From Balneolaceae bacterium (lineage in GTDB: Bacteria > Bacteroidota > Rhodothermia > Balneolales > Balneolaceae), in contig JAEPNO010000007.1 of the NCBI GenBank assembly GCA_017643365.1, positions 124,001 to 188,000 on the forward strand: DNA of 64,000 nt. The letters are read 5' to 3'. The position numbers were made by a program, and so were the translations under genes. Below are positions 43,796 through 53,400 of this stretch, piece by piece. Numbering within the stretch: position 1 is the first letter of the stretch; each line of letters starts with the position of its first letter. The notes beneath the pieces are model-generated. The model had not been told where the DNA came from. It searched no databases and was given only the letters and a program-made list of their open reading frames with translations.

Positions 43796-46024
43796 GTGAA
43801 AATATTTTTATTGTTTTTACTAAGCTTGTCGGAGATTTTATCTCCGACAAGTAATTCTATAACCGGTGTAGTAAAAGACGCTGAATCGGGTGAAACTATA
43901 CCTTTTGTTTACCTGCATTTAGAAGAAATTCACCGCTCGGCTGTTGCAGATGCTAATGGAGCATTTGCAATCAATAACGTGCCTAGTGGCGAGTATACCC
44001 TCACAATACATCATCTTGGTTATCGAACTCAAAGCCAGAATATTACCATCGGCATAGATTCTGAAGAAGCCGATCTAGAACTGGAAATCAAACTTCAACC
44101 TTCAACTTTTAGCTCTCAGGCAATTGAAGTACGTGCCGACCGAGATGCAACTTCTGGCTCGAATCTTGAACACGCTTCTCAAAAATTTTTCGGCTCCGAT
44201 CTTCGTCGGGATTTGGGGTCAACACTAGCTCAAACGCTTTCAAATTTACCGGGCTTTGATCAAAGAACTATGGGCAGTGCTCCGGGCCGACCCGTTATTC
44301 GTGGGCTAGGAGACGAGCGAGTAGTTATTTTGCAAGATGGGATCACATCGGGCGATGTATCTGCACAATCAGGCGATCATGCCGTAACCATCGATCCGGT
44401 TTCGGCACAAGAAGTAGAGGTTGCCAGAGGTCCGGCAGCATTACAATATGGTGCTAATGCAATTGGAGGCGTGATTAATGTAGTTCGGAATCATATAGCA
44501 ACCTCCATGCCTAATAAAACTACCGGAATAGCAACGCTAAACGGCGAAACGGTGAACTCAGGATTAACCGGAGCATTTAACCTTACAGTACCGGCAAAAT
44601 CTTTAGTCTTTAATATCGACTTAAATGGGCGGTTAACTCAAAACACCCAAACCCCACAAGGTGAACTTGACAATTCATATTTCAGAAATACGAATGATGC
44701 GGCAGGTATAAGTTGGATTCACAATAACGGCTATGTTGGTGGTTCAATCGGTACATTTCGTAGCCATTATGGAATACCACCCGAACCAAATGGTCACCCG
44801 AATGGAGTGGATATCGAGATGAATAAATACCAGATCGTCCTTAAAACTGAATATGTGTTTAAGAGTGATTTACTTCGAACTTTTGAAGCCGATTATTCAC
44901 TAAATAATTACAATCATAAAGAATTTGAATCCAGTAATGTAATTGGAACCGAGTTTGGGTTAGTAACTTCCTCGTTCAATGCAGTTTTAAAACATAACGG
45001 CATTTCAATTATTGATGAAGGCCGAATAGGAATCAATTTAGAATCTCTAGATTACGCTGTTTCCGGTGCTGGTACTCCGGCTTCAAATCAATATTCGTTT
45101 GCTGGTTTTGTTATTGAAGAAACCGATATTGGTGCCTTCCATCTTGAAGCAGGACTTCGCTTCGATTTTGTACGGAATGCACCGAAAGTAGAAAATCCGG
45201 ATGCCAGAATAGGTGATATTCGAGCAAGAGATTTTATGGCATTATCAAGCTCGGTATCTGGTATTTATAATATAAATTCACGTTTGAGTACCGGAATTAC
45301 GTTACTTCATAGCTTTCGGGCACCATCCTTAGAAGAATTATATTCGCTGGGTCCTCATCTTGCCAGTTATTCCTACGAAATAGGAAATCCCGAACTCGAT
45401 CCGGAGCGAGGTCTAGCTAAAGAGCTTTTTATACGTTACAACGGCAACCGAACTCTATTTGAAATTGCAGGTTATCATAATGGATTTTCGAACTACTTAT
45501 ATGCGCAAAATACAGGGCAAAGAAATAATCGGTTTCCAAACCTAAACGATTATCAATTTATTGGCACCCAAGCAGAATTATATGGGTTTGAGCTTTCAGC
45601 CGAGCAGCAACTTTCTAAGCAACTATTAATTAACGGCTCGATGAGTTATACCATTGGAAACAGAGACAGCACAGTTACAAATAATGGTAGTATTTCAAAT
45701 ATCGAGCGGCCTCTAGCTCAAGTTCCTCCCTTCAAAGCCAAATTAGGCATTACATATGCTAATACTGAATTTGAATTCGGTACCCGATATCGATTTGCTG
45801 CCGAACAACAAAGAACCGGTGAATTTGAGACTTCTACCCCATCGTATTCTATTGTCGATATTTTTGCTCAATATAGAATCAGTTCCGGCGCTCTGTTACA
45901 CACCTTCTCTTTGAACATATCTAACTTGCTCGATGAGACTTATTATAATCACTTATCCAGAATAAAAGATATTAGGCCAGAAGCAGGCAGAAATATTTCG
46001 TTGCTTTACCGATTGTACTTTTAA
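43796..46024 (+). CDS. TonB-dependent receptor, ZnuD-like (probable metal uptake)
   Basis: 742 residues from a GTG start: a short signal peptide, a carboxypeptidase-regulatory-like domain (about 20-100, SITGVVKDAESGETIPFVYL), a plug (about 110-235) and a 22-strand barrel ending in the aromatic LLYRLYF. The plug motif GDVSAQSGDHAVTIDPVSAQ is close to the zinc receptor ZnuD pattern, as is the barrel loop YGIPPEPNGHPNGVDIEM. It would import zinc or a similar metal through TonB energy. The first codons contain a striking perfect hairpin. It is followed by a terminator. Confidence 0.88.
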   Translation: MKIFLLFLLSLSEILSPTSNSITGVVKDAESGETIPFVYLHLEEIHRSAVADANGAFAINNVPSGEYTLTIHHLGYRTQSQNITIGIDSEEADLELEIKLQPSTFSSQAIEVRADRDATSGSNLEHASQKFFGSDLRRDLGSTLAQTLSNLPGFDQRTMGSAPGRPVIRGLGDERVVILQDGITSGDVSAQSGDHAVTIDPVSAQEVEVARGPAALQYGANAIGGVINVVRNHIATSMPNKTTGIATLNGETVNSGLTGAFNLTVPAKSLVFNIDLNGRLTQNTQTPQGELDNSYFRNTNDAAGISWIHNNGYVGGSIGTFRSHYGIPPEPNGHPNGVDIEMNKYQIVLKTEYVFKSDLLRTFEADYSLNNYNHKEFESSNVIGTEFGLVTSSFNAVLKHNGISIIDEGRIGINLESLDYAVSGAGTPASNQYSFAGFVIEETDIGAFHLEAGLRFDFVRNAPKVENPDARIGDIRARDFMALSSSVSGIYNINSRLSTGITLLHSFRAPSLEELYSLGPHLASYSYEIGNPELDPERGLAKELFIRYNGNRTLFEIAGYHNGFSNYLYAQNTGQRNNRFPNLNDYQFIGTQAELYGFELSAEQQLSKQLLINGSMSYTIGNRDSTVTNNGSISNIERPLAQVPPFKAKLGITYANTEFEFGTRYRFAAEQQRTGEFETSTPSYSIVDIFAQYRISSGALLHTFSLNISNLLDETYYNHLSRIKDIRPEAGRNISLLYRLYF
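43825..43851 (+). promoter_or_regulatory. Perfect 12-bp hairpin inside the receptor's first codons
   Basis: CTTGTCGGAGAT (43825-43836) and ATCTCCGACAAG (43840-43851) are exact complements around a 3-base TTT loop, covering codons about 10-19 of the TonB receptor. No T-run follows, so it is not an ordinary terminator. It could slow ribosomes or polymerase, or separate expression of the lipoprotein from that of the receptor. Confidence 0.55.
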
Positions 46025-46030
46025 CAAAAA

Positions 46031-46062
46031 AAAGCCACGGTTCTTCATGCCGTGGCTTTAGC
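46031..46062. terminator. Rho-independent terminator after the TonB receptor
   Basis: Stem AAAGCCACGG (46031-46040) with CCGTGGCTTT (46050-46059), 9-base loop. The T-run is short on the plus strand and long on the minus strand (A-run 46025-46033), so it can work both ways. The remaining gap to 46223 holds an A/T homopolymer junction (about 46160-46180) but no gene. Confidence 0.85.
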
Positions 46063-46223
46063 TTAGGTTCAGCTTAAGGAGTGACTAGTTGACTAACTGT
46101 AAGTGATTAAAGATGCTCTCTCAACACAAACAAGAGAATCGCGCCGTTACATTGTTACAGTTTTTTTTAAAAAAAATTCGTTTTAGTTTAGTATTGAAAC
46201 CTAAATCTGTATAATTCATTAGT

Positions 46224-47081
46224 TTGAAAGTTACATTAATCAGAATTTTAGTCGTAATTGTTGCCCTTTTTATAAATTCTTGTAATACCCTTAAAGAAAT
46301 TGTGAGCGCCGAAAAACCACAACTTTCGGTTCAAGATTTTAAGATTGATCAACTTTCATTGAGTAATATTGATCTATTATTTGATATTAAAATCGACAAC
46401 CCTAACCCACTTTCAGTTTCTATTAATAATTACGATTACTCTTTGGTGATCGCCGATCAGCAATTTGTTTCTGGCACGCAAAGCTTACAAACTACTGTTG
46501 CTGCTTCTTCATCCAACATTGTTCAAATTCCTGTTTCATTCGGCTATCAAGAGTTATACGATACCTTCAAACAAATTAGCGACCAGGAAGAAACAGAATT
46601 TACCTTCGAAGGAATGATTGCGGTTGATGTACCGATTCTTGGTCTTCTTGAGATTCCGTATTCCCAAACAGGGAAACTTCCTGTTGTTAAACGCCCGGGA
46701 ATCCGAGTTAGTAAAATGAGGGTGAAAAGTATTTCGATATCTAAGATTGCACTAGATTTTGATTTCGAAATCGAAAACCCGAATGCTTTCGATATCGAGC
46801 TCAGTAATTTTTCGTACGATTTGGCTATTAACCGATTAGATGCAATTACCGGCAGTATTTCTGAACAGGTTGGTATTGGCAGTAAATCTTCAAATACGAT
46901 AACCATTCCGTTAGAAATAAATGTATTGCAAGCCGGAATGGGTTTTTATCGAGCAATTTCGAACAAAGAACCTATCGATGTAAATTTTTCAGGTAGCACT
47001 ACTCTTGGAACCGATTTACCTTATTTTAAAGCCTCAACATTTAACTTCGACCGAAGCGGTTCGGTTGATTTACCAGATTAA
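46224..47081 (+). CDS. Double LEA-2/WHy-domain lipoprotein
   Basis: 285 residues from a TTG start. The signal ends in a lipobox (LFINSCNT). Two copies of a LEA type-2/WHy domain follow. In copy 1 (about 35-145) the hallmark is LLFDIKIDNPNPLSVSINNYDYSL. In copy 2 (about 160-270) it is LDFDFEIENPNAFDIELSNFSYDL. Each copy contains the N-P-N turn of the family. Such domains are associated with desiccation or stress protection in plants and occur singly in many bacteria. Here they are anchored in the envelope. The ogt gene follows after 8 bases and overlapping regulation is likely. Confidence 0.85.
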   Translation: MKVTLIRILVVIVALFINSCNTLKEIVSAEKPQLSVQDFKIDQLSLSNIDLLFDIKIDNPNPLSVSINNYDYSLVIADQQFVSGTQSLQTTVAASSSNIVQIPVSFGYQELYDTFKQISDQEETEFTFEGMIAVDVPILGLLEIPYSQTGKLPVVKRPGIRVSKMRVKSISISKIALDFDFEIENPNAFDIELSNFSYDLAINRLDAITGSISEQVGIGSKSSNTITIPLEINVLQAGMGFYRAISNKEPIDVNFSGSTTLGTDLPYFKASTFNFDRSGSVDLPD

Positions 47082-47089
47082 CTTTTCGT

Positions 47090-47548
47090 TTGATTTACCA
47101 AAGTTATTTATCCACACCCATCGGGTTTTTAAGAATTCTCTCAAATGGCAGCGCCATCACAGAAATAAAATTTATGGATACCGATGGTCCTGAAGACCCA
47201 GATATCCACACCGAATCGGCCCGAACACAATTACAGGAATATTTTAATGGTTCACGTAATTCGTTTCATTTAACGCTGGAGCCGGACGGCACCTCGTTTG
47301 AGCATCACGTTTGGGAACAATTGCAACATATAAAATGTGGCTCCACTGCAAGTTATGGGCATATTGCCTCCAAAATTGGTGATAATAATAGTGCTCAGGC
47401 TGTTGGCGCCGCAAATGGTAAAAATCCTATTGCTATCGTAATTCCTTGCCATAGAATTATTGGATCAAATAACGATTTAACCGGTTATGCCGGCGGCATC
47501 CATCGAAAAGAGTGGCTACTAAAACACGAAGGCGCACTGTTATTATAA
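47090..47548 (+). CDS. ogt: Methylated-DNA--protein-cysteine methyltransferase
   Basis: 152 residues from a TTG start that aligns with the normal N-terminus (YQSYLSTPIGFLRI). The acceptor cysteine is C120 in IVIPCHRIIG. The DNA-binding helix (SAQAVGAANGKNP) and the closing GYAGGIHRKEWLLKHEG are intact. It repairs O6-alkylguanine by suicide transfer. No AdaA-type domain is fused. It lies 8 bases after the LEA-2 lipoprotein gene. Confidence 0.93.
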   Translation: MIYQSYLSTPIGFLRILSNGSAITEIKFMDTDGPEDPDIHTESARTQLQEYFNGSRNSFHLTLEPDGTSFEHHVWEQLQHIKCGSTASYGHIASKIGDNNSAQAVGAANGKNPIAIVIPCHRIIGSNNDLTGYAGGIHRKEWLLKHEGALLL

Positions 47549-47610
47549 AAAACTTTTACGCTGCCCCATTCTTTGATTTTTATACTTTCTTGCTTCACAA
47601 ATCTAATGCT

Positions 47611-49194
47611 ATGAAAAAACTTTTTTCTGCTCTTTTCTTACTGATGTTTACGGTAACCTTAAATGCGCAAATGTCGGATGCACCACCTCGTGCTGAAGGC
47701 GAAGGACCGTTCGATCGCCTATTAATTCGAGGAGTGCATCTGATTGATGGTACCGGATCGCCAGCTACCGGCCCTGTGGATATTGTTGTTGAAGGGAATA
47801 AGATTGCACAGATACGAACCGTGGGTTATCCCGGTCTTCCTATTAACGAATCCCGACGCCCACAGGCCGACGAAAACACTCGCGAAATAGATGCAGAAGG
47901 CATGTATTTACTACCTGGCTTCATCGACATGCATGCACATACGGGTGGCGGTGCACAAGGAACTACGCCTGATTATGTATACAAACTTTGGCTGGCTCAT
48001 GGAATTACCACGATTCGTGAACCGGGTTCTTTTAACGGAATGGATTGGACGATTCGCCACCGTGAAATGAGTGATAAAAACGAAATAACGGCTCCAAGAA
48101 TCTCAGCTTGGATTGGATTTGGACAAGGCGCCGATGGGCCGATTATAAACGCAGCTCAAGCTCGTGATTGGGTTAAAATGATTGACGATCGCGGTGCGGA
48201 TGGCATCAAATTTTTTGGCGCATCTCCTGAAGTATATGCTGCTGCTATTGATGAAGCCAACAAACGTGGTTTAGGAACAATGACCCATCACGCTCAGACA
48301 CGTGTGGTTTACAATGATGTACTGCAATCAGCGCGATTGGGACTAACAAGCATGACCCACTGGTATGGGCTGCCGGAGTCGATGTTTGACGACAAGATCA
48401 TTCAGGATTACCCACTCGATTACAATTACAACAATGAACAACACCGATTTGAGGAAGCCGGAAAACTTTGGGCGCAAGCTGCAAAACCGGGCTCTGAAAC
48501 ATGGAATAGCGTGATGAATGAGTTGGTTGAGCTTGATTTTACGCTCAACCCAACCTTCACCATTTATGAAGCGAGTCGCGATCTTATGGCTCAACGTCGT
48601 GCTGAATGGCACGAAAAATATACTCTTCCATCACTTTGGAGGTTTTATGCACCAAGCCGTATCTCGCATGGATCATATTGGTTGGATTGGGGCTCCGAAC
48701 AGGAAATTGCCTGGAAAGATAATTATCGTCTTTGGATGCAATTTGTGAATGAATTTAAAAACAAAGGCGGTCGTGTTACTTTAGGTTCCGATGCCGGCTA
48801 CATCTATAAATTATATGGCTTTGCCTATATACAAGAAATGGAATTAATGCGTGAAGCCGGATTCCATCCTCTTGAAATTTTTCAATCTGCATCGCTCAAA
48901 GCTGCTGAAGTGCTTGGACGTGATCATGAACTTGGAACTATTGAAGTTGGCAAACTAGCCGATATGGTTCTGGTTGATGCAAATCCAATGGCCAACCTGA
49001 AAGTGCTATACGGAACCGGGGCAATTCTTGTAGACGAGCAAAATGAAGTTCAACGTTATGGTGGGATTGTTTACACCATTAAAGACGGAATTGTGTTTGA
49101 TGCAAAACAATTACTTCGAGATGTAGAAGAGATGGTAAACGCTGCTAAAGCCGAAGAATCGTTCGAAATTAAACAACCAGGTCTCGATTACTAA
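47611..49194 (+). CDS. Secreted amidohydrolase-family metallohydrolase
   Basis: About 527 residues from ATG 47611 (MKKLFSALFLL); the frame is open for 33 codons further upstream, overlapping ogt, but the signal peptide begins here. Cleavage is likely near LNAQ. The metal site of the amidohydrolase superfamily is visible: GFIDMHAHTGGG (HxH), MTHHAQ (later His pair) and LGSDAGYIYK (Asp). GTIEVGKLADMVLVDANP is the usual C-terminal strand. It hydrolyses C-N or C-O bonds; substrate unknown (imidazolonepropionase/prolidase-like relatives are frequent). A small outer-membrane-type protein follows after 35 bases. Confidence 0.9.
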   Translation: MKKLFSALFLLMFTVTLNAQMSDAPPRAEGEGPFDRLLIRGVHLIDGTGSPATGPVDIVVEGNKIAQIRTVGYPGLPINESRRPQADENTREIDAEGMYLLPGFIDMHAHTGGGAQGTTPDYVYKLWLAHGITTIREPGSFNGMDWTIRHREMSDKNEITAPRISAWIGFGQGADGPIINAAQARDWVKMIDDRGADGIKFFGASPEVYAAAIDEANKRGLGTMTHHAQTRVVYNDVLQSARLGLTSMTHWYGLPESMFDDKIIQDYPLDYNYNNEQHRFEEAGKLWAQAAKPGSETWNSVMNELVELDFTLNPTFTIYEASRDLMAQRRAEWHEKYTLPSLWRFYAPSRISHGSYWLDWGSEQEIAWKDNYRLWMQFVNEFKNKGGRVTLGSDAGYIYKLYGFAYIQEMELMREAGFHPLEIFQSASLKAAEVLGRDHELGTIEVGKLADMVLVDANPMANLKVLYGTGAILVDEQNEVQRYGGIVYTIKDGIVFDAKQLLRDVEEMVNAAKAEESFEIKQPGLDY

Positions 49195-49229
49195 ACTTAT
49201 ATTTTATTCATCATCTTTTAAAAATCATC

Positions 49230-49682
49230 ATGAGAATACTATTTATCGGGGTACTATTTGCGTTAGTATCATCAACAGCGTACGCACAACTTGAGGGTTT
49301 TTCGCTGGGTGGAAATATTATTGGAAACCAAATTTCCAGTGAATATGAACTTTCTGAAAAAGCCTCGGTTCGCCTCGATCTGGGATTTGTTATTTCGGAC
49401 GTATCCACATTTACCCTAAATCCGGAGTTACACTTTCACAAAGGCAATAACGCCGTAAATATTGGTGAAGCCGGAATAATGATGCCCTACCACGGTCCGG
49501 GTTTAGTTATTGTTGTTGGGGATGTTGAAACGGTAGTGGCCGCAGAATTTGTTTGGGGACTAGAGTTTGACATAACCGATATGCCTTTTGAAGTGTTTAT
49601 TGATGCGGGTCCGTATATTCAGTTCGACCCTACATCAGCAATAGCGTTGTCGAGCTCGTTCGGGGTTCGTTATAAATTTTAA
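49230..49682 (+). CDS. Small outer-membrane-type beta protein
   Basis: 150 residues with a signal peptide ending near AYAQ20. The mature part alternates short amphipathic strands (ISSEYELSEKASVRLDLGFVI, TLNPELHFHKG, VVAAEFVWGLEFDI) and ends SSSFGVRYKF with a terminal Phe, as in outer-membrane barrels. At about 130 mature residues it could form an eight-stranded barrel. No family named. It sits between the amidohydrolase and the PepSY protein genes. Confidence 0.75.
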   Translation: MRILFIGVLFALVSSTAYAQLEGFSLGGNIIGNQISSEYELSEKASVRLDLGFVISDVSTFTLNPELHFHKGNNAVNIGEAGIMMPYHGPGLVIVVGDVETVVAAEFVWGLEFDITDMPFEVFIDAGPYIQFDPTSAIALSSSFGVRYKF

Positions 49683-49705
49683 GTGATTAAGTACGTTCAT
49701 CATCC

Positions 49706-50266
49706 ATGAAATGGCACGCCCGTAGAGATTCCCGAAAAATTCATCGAGTAGGAGCAATTGTAGTTGCCCTCCCCTTTCTCATTGTACTGATAACAGGCTT
49801 ACTGTTACAGCTTAAGAAAGATGTAGCCTGGATTCAGCCTGCCAGTCAAGAAGGTGTATCTACAATACCAACCCTCTCTTTCGATGACATACTCGAAATT
49901 ACCAAAACCGTACCTGAAGCCGAGGTTAGCACCTGGGATGATATCGACCGATTAGATGTCCGCCCCGATAAAGGCATGGTGAAAGTACGAGCGGTAAATC
50001 ATTGGGAGATTCAAATCGACACCCAAACAGGCGATATCCTTCAAGTTGAATACCGCCGTTCGGATATTATAGAAGCCATGCACGACGGCTCTTGGTTTGC
50101 AGATGCAGCCAAATATTGGATTTTCCTTCCGGCCGGTATCATCGTACTTGTTCTATGGATTACCGGCATTTATATGTATTTCATCCCGGCATTAAACCGT
50201 CGTCGAAATGCAAAACGAATGTCTGAAATAAAGTCGAAATCGGTTGACGACGAGAATCCTTTGTAA
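49706..50266 (+). CDS. PepSY-domain membrane protein
   Basis: 186 residues. The N-terminus KIHRVGAIVVALPFLIVLITGLLLQLKKDVAW is the first membrane helix of the PepSY-associated TM family (IHR...ITGLLL signature, residues about 11-36). A periplasmic PepSY-like domain follows (about 50-125, VRAVNHWEIQIDTQTGDIL). A second helix (about 145-168) and a basic tail (RRRNAKRM) end it. Larger relatives serve siderophore reduction or uptake; this short form has only two helices. The 189 bases after it contain no gene that I can support. Confidence 0.82.
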   Translation: MKWHARRDSRKIHRVGAIVVALPFLIVLITGLLLQLKKDVAWIQPASQEGVSTIPTLSFDDILEITKTVPEAEVSTWDDIDRLDVRPDKGMVKVRAVNHWEIQIDTQTGDILQVEYRRSDIIEAMHDGSWFADAAKYWIFLPAGIIVLVLWITGIYMYFIPALNRRRNAKRMSEIKSKSVDDENPL

Positions 50267-50455
50267 GTCATTCCCTTCCAATTAGTTGATTGCTCAGCTA
50301 TCAGACTTCATGATTTTTGATCTTCAAATAATGACCAATCTAATAAGTAGATAGATGGTTTTACGATGAATCTGTAGTTAAAAACAGGTTAGGTTTTTTG
50401 TTCGTGAATAATTATTTCAGTTACTTCTTGCTGAATAACTTATCTCACCTTTCCT

Positions 50456-53400
50456 ATGAAAAAATCTTTGAATACAAATTTTCTGGTCACTCTATTCATT
50501 TGTTCTTTTTCATTTTTAGCAAATGAACTATATGCTCAATCTGTTTCAATAGGTGCAGGTAGCTATAGTACAGTTACACCAGCCGGTAAAAATGAACCTC
50601 AAACTCAATCGGGGCAGCCAGCCATTCCAAGAGTTTCAACAGAATTTAACCAGCTGGTTAACACTAACGACTATTGGAGCAATTTGATTTTCCCCTATCG
50701 CGAGAATAATCATTTGAACGACGTTCCAGCTCATCCCGTAACTCTTTTTTCAAGTGAAAATGGATTTAATATAGGATATCTCAATACAAACCTTAGTGTA
50801 GATAACTACTACTACTACTCCGCCAGAAATAATATTGTTGTAAGTATTGCCGGCCTTAGTTCAAACAGAACCTCTACTCATAGTTACGGTGATTGGACCT
50901 TTTCTGCAAAGCTGGAATATGAAAATGCTTCGTTAGTTGCCACAACAGGCCACGGATTGCCTTACACATACTTTGATGTTGATGGTGGAGATATTCAGGT
51001 AGCTTCTGATTCAACTTTTAACATCTGGCATAATGTAGACGAGGTTATTGGTTTATCTATGGCAGGTGTCCACTACGGTTTATTTGCCCCAAATGGATCG
51101 AGTTGGACCGGAACTGACACGCTTACTTCTTCTTTAAACAACAAAGGATTTCTTTCTGTAGCAATTCTTCCTGATTCTACCAGCGAAACCCTCGAGTATT
51201 ATAGAAGTCATGCCTATGCTCAGGTTACAAATAGTGTTGTAGAGTGGGATTATGATGAGTTTAGCTCTGATTTAACATCCACATTTACCTATGAAACTGT
51301 ATTAATAGATTCTGCTGATGGAAATTCAAGTGAAACACTAACGGCACTTTATCGGCATCAATGGTTAAACACCTCAGATATCCTAACTAACTACACATAT
51401 GTATCTCCTCGTGGTACGATGAAGGTATTCGAAGGTAATTCGTTTTCTACCACATCCCGATTTTCCGGTATCTTGCCAACTTTGCCTGATTTAGGAGATT
51501 ACGACAGAATTCAACTACTCGAATATGTAAAAGAAATAGCTAATGAGATCTTGCCCATTTCAGATACTTACAATAATGGAAAACAAATGGGACGTTTTGC
51601 TGAAGTGGTTCATATTGCTGATCAACTTGGTGCCATTGCCGAACGTGATTATTTACTTTCTGAATTAAAAACACGCCTTGAAGACTGGTTTACAGCAGGT
51701 GGTGAACAGCAGTATTACTATAACGATACTTGGAATACATTAATTGGTTATCCTGATAGTTTCGGTTCTGCCAAAGAAATCAATGACCATCATTTTCATG
51801 CAGCATATGCTATTCGAGCAGCTGCTACCATAGCTCAATATGATAGTGTTTGGGCTTCTCAAGATAATTGGGGAGGAATGGTGAATATGTTGATTAGAGA
51901 TGCTAATAACTGGACCCGTAATGATGAATTATTTCCTTTTCTAAGAAATTTCGACGCCTATGCAGGGCATGCATGGGCTTCAGGGCATGGCGATTTCAAT
52001 TTCGCAGGACTAATACCGGGTAATAATCAGGAATCGAGTTCAGAATCTATGAATTTTAATTCCTCTACAATTCTTTGGGGTGAGATAACGGGGCAAGATG
52101 AAATCAGGGATTTGGGAATTTTCTTGTACACCAACGAAAATGCAGCTATAGACCAATATTGGTTCGATGTGGATAATGAAGTGTTCCCTGAAGATTTTCC
52201 TCACAATGCTATTGGCAGAGTCTGGGGATCTTCAGGTGATCATAACACCTGGTTTGGAAGCGATCCGGAATTTATTCATGGGATAAACTTTCTGCCTATT
52301 AATGCGGGATCATTTTATCTTGGGAAAAACCCTGCCTATATCATTGAAAATTATGACGAAATAGTTGCTGAAAGAGGTGGCCAACCAATACACTGGAAAG
52401 ATGTATTCTGGCAATACCTGGCAATGTCGGATGCCGATCTTGCGCTCTCTTACTATAATGCAGATCAAGGTTATCAACCTTTTGATGGTGAATCACGTGC
52501 TCATACTTTGCATTGGTTACATAATATTAGCAAAATGGGACAGTTCAATACTGAAGTGACTGCAGACATACCTATCTATGCTGTTTTCGTAAATGATGCC
52601 GGTGATACTACTTACACAGCATATAATGCTGCATCAGCAGATTTGACGGTACATTTTTCGGATGGCTTCTCTTTTATTGTCCCTGCCAAAACGTTAAAAG
52701 CACATCGAACCGTTGATTTAAGCAATAATATTCCGCCAGCACCAGAACCAACAAAAGATTCTGAGCTCGTGATGTCCATTTTCAGTGATAGTTATGCAAG
52801 TTTTGTGGATGCGGATTTTAACCCAGATGAAGGTCAAGCCACAGTTGCTACCCTTGAAATATTTGAGGGAAATAACGTTTTGAAATACGAAAATCTTGAT
52901 GTTCAATCCATCTTGTTACAGAACTCTATAAATATCAGTACAAGAGATACTTTTCATGTGGATTTATACACCAACAATCCTACAGCCTCGAACCTTCAAG
53001 TTGCACTACAAAGCACTGATGACTCAGAAATAATTTACGATTTTGGGATTTCTGATAGCAGCTGGCAATCCCTTAAAATACCTCTTGGCGATTTTATAGG
53101 AGCTTTCGATGCCACCAAATTGCAAAAGATAAAAGTTATGGCAAACAGTAATATTGGCACTCTTTATCTGGATAATATATTTTTCAGTGGTGATGAACCT
53201 GTGCAAATTGGGCCTGCAGAAGCAGCTCCTACCCCAGTTTTAGATCAAGAAAATGTTCTTTCAATTTTTAGTGATGTTTATCAAAACTTATCAAATACCA
53301 ACTACAACCCAAATTGGGGACAAGAAACACAGGTTTCATTTGTTGAAATTGATGGTAACAACACACTGAAATACACCAATCTAAACTATCAGGGCTCTGA

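Noticed and set aside
35727-43836. The same 11-base word CTTGTCGGAGA in the amt leader and in the TonB receptor hairpin
   Set aside because: An 11-base match is expected many times by chance in 64 kb; the hairpin partners around it differ in length and place, so I do not treat it as a shared regulon element.
46150-46185. T-run followed by A-run before the LEA-2 gene
   Set aside because: Low-complexity AT sequence without a GC stem; could be promoter-associated but no -10/-35 or -7/-33 pair could be aligned with confidence.
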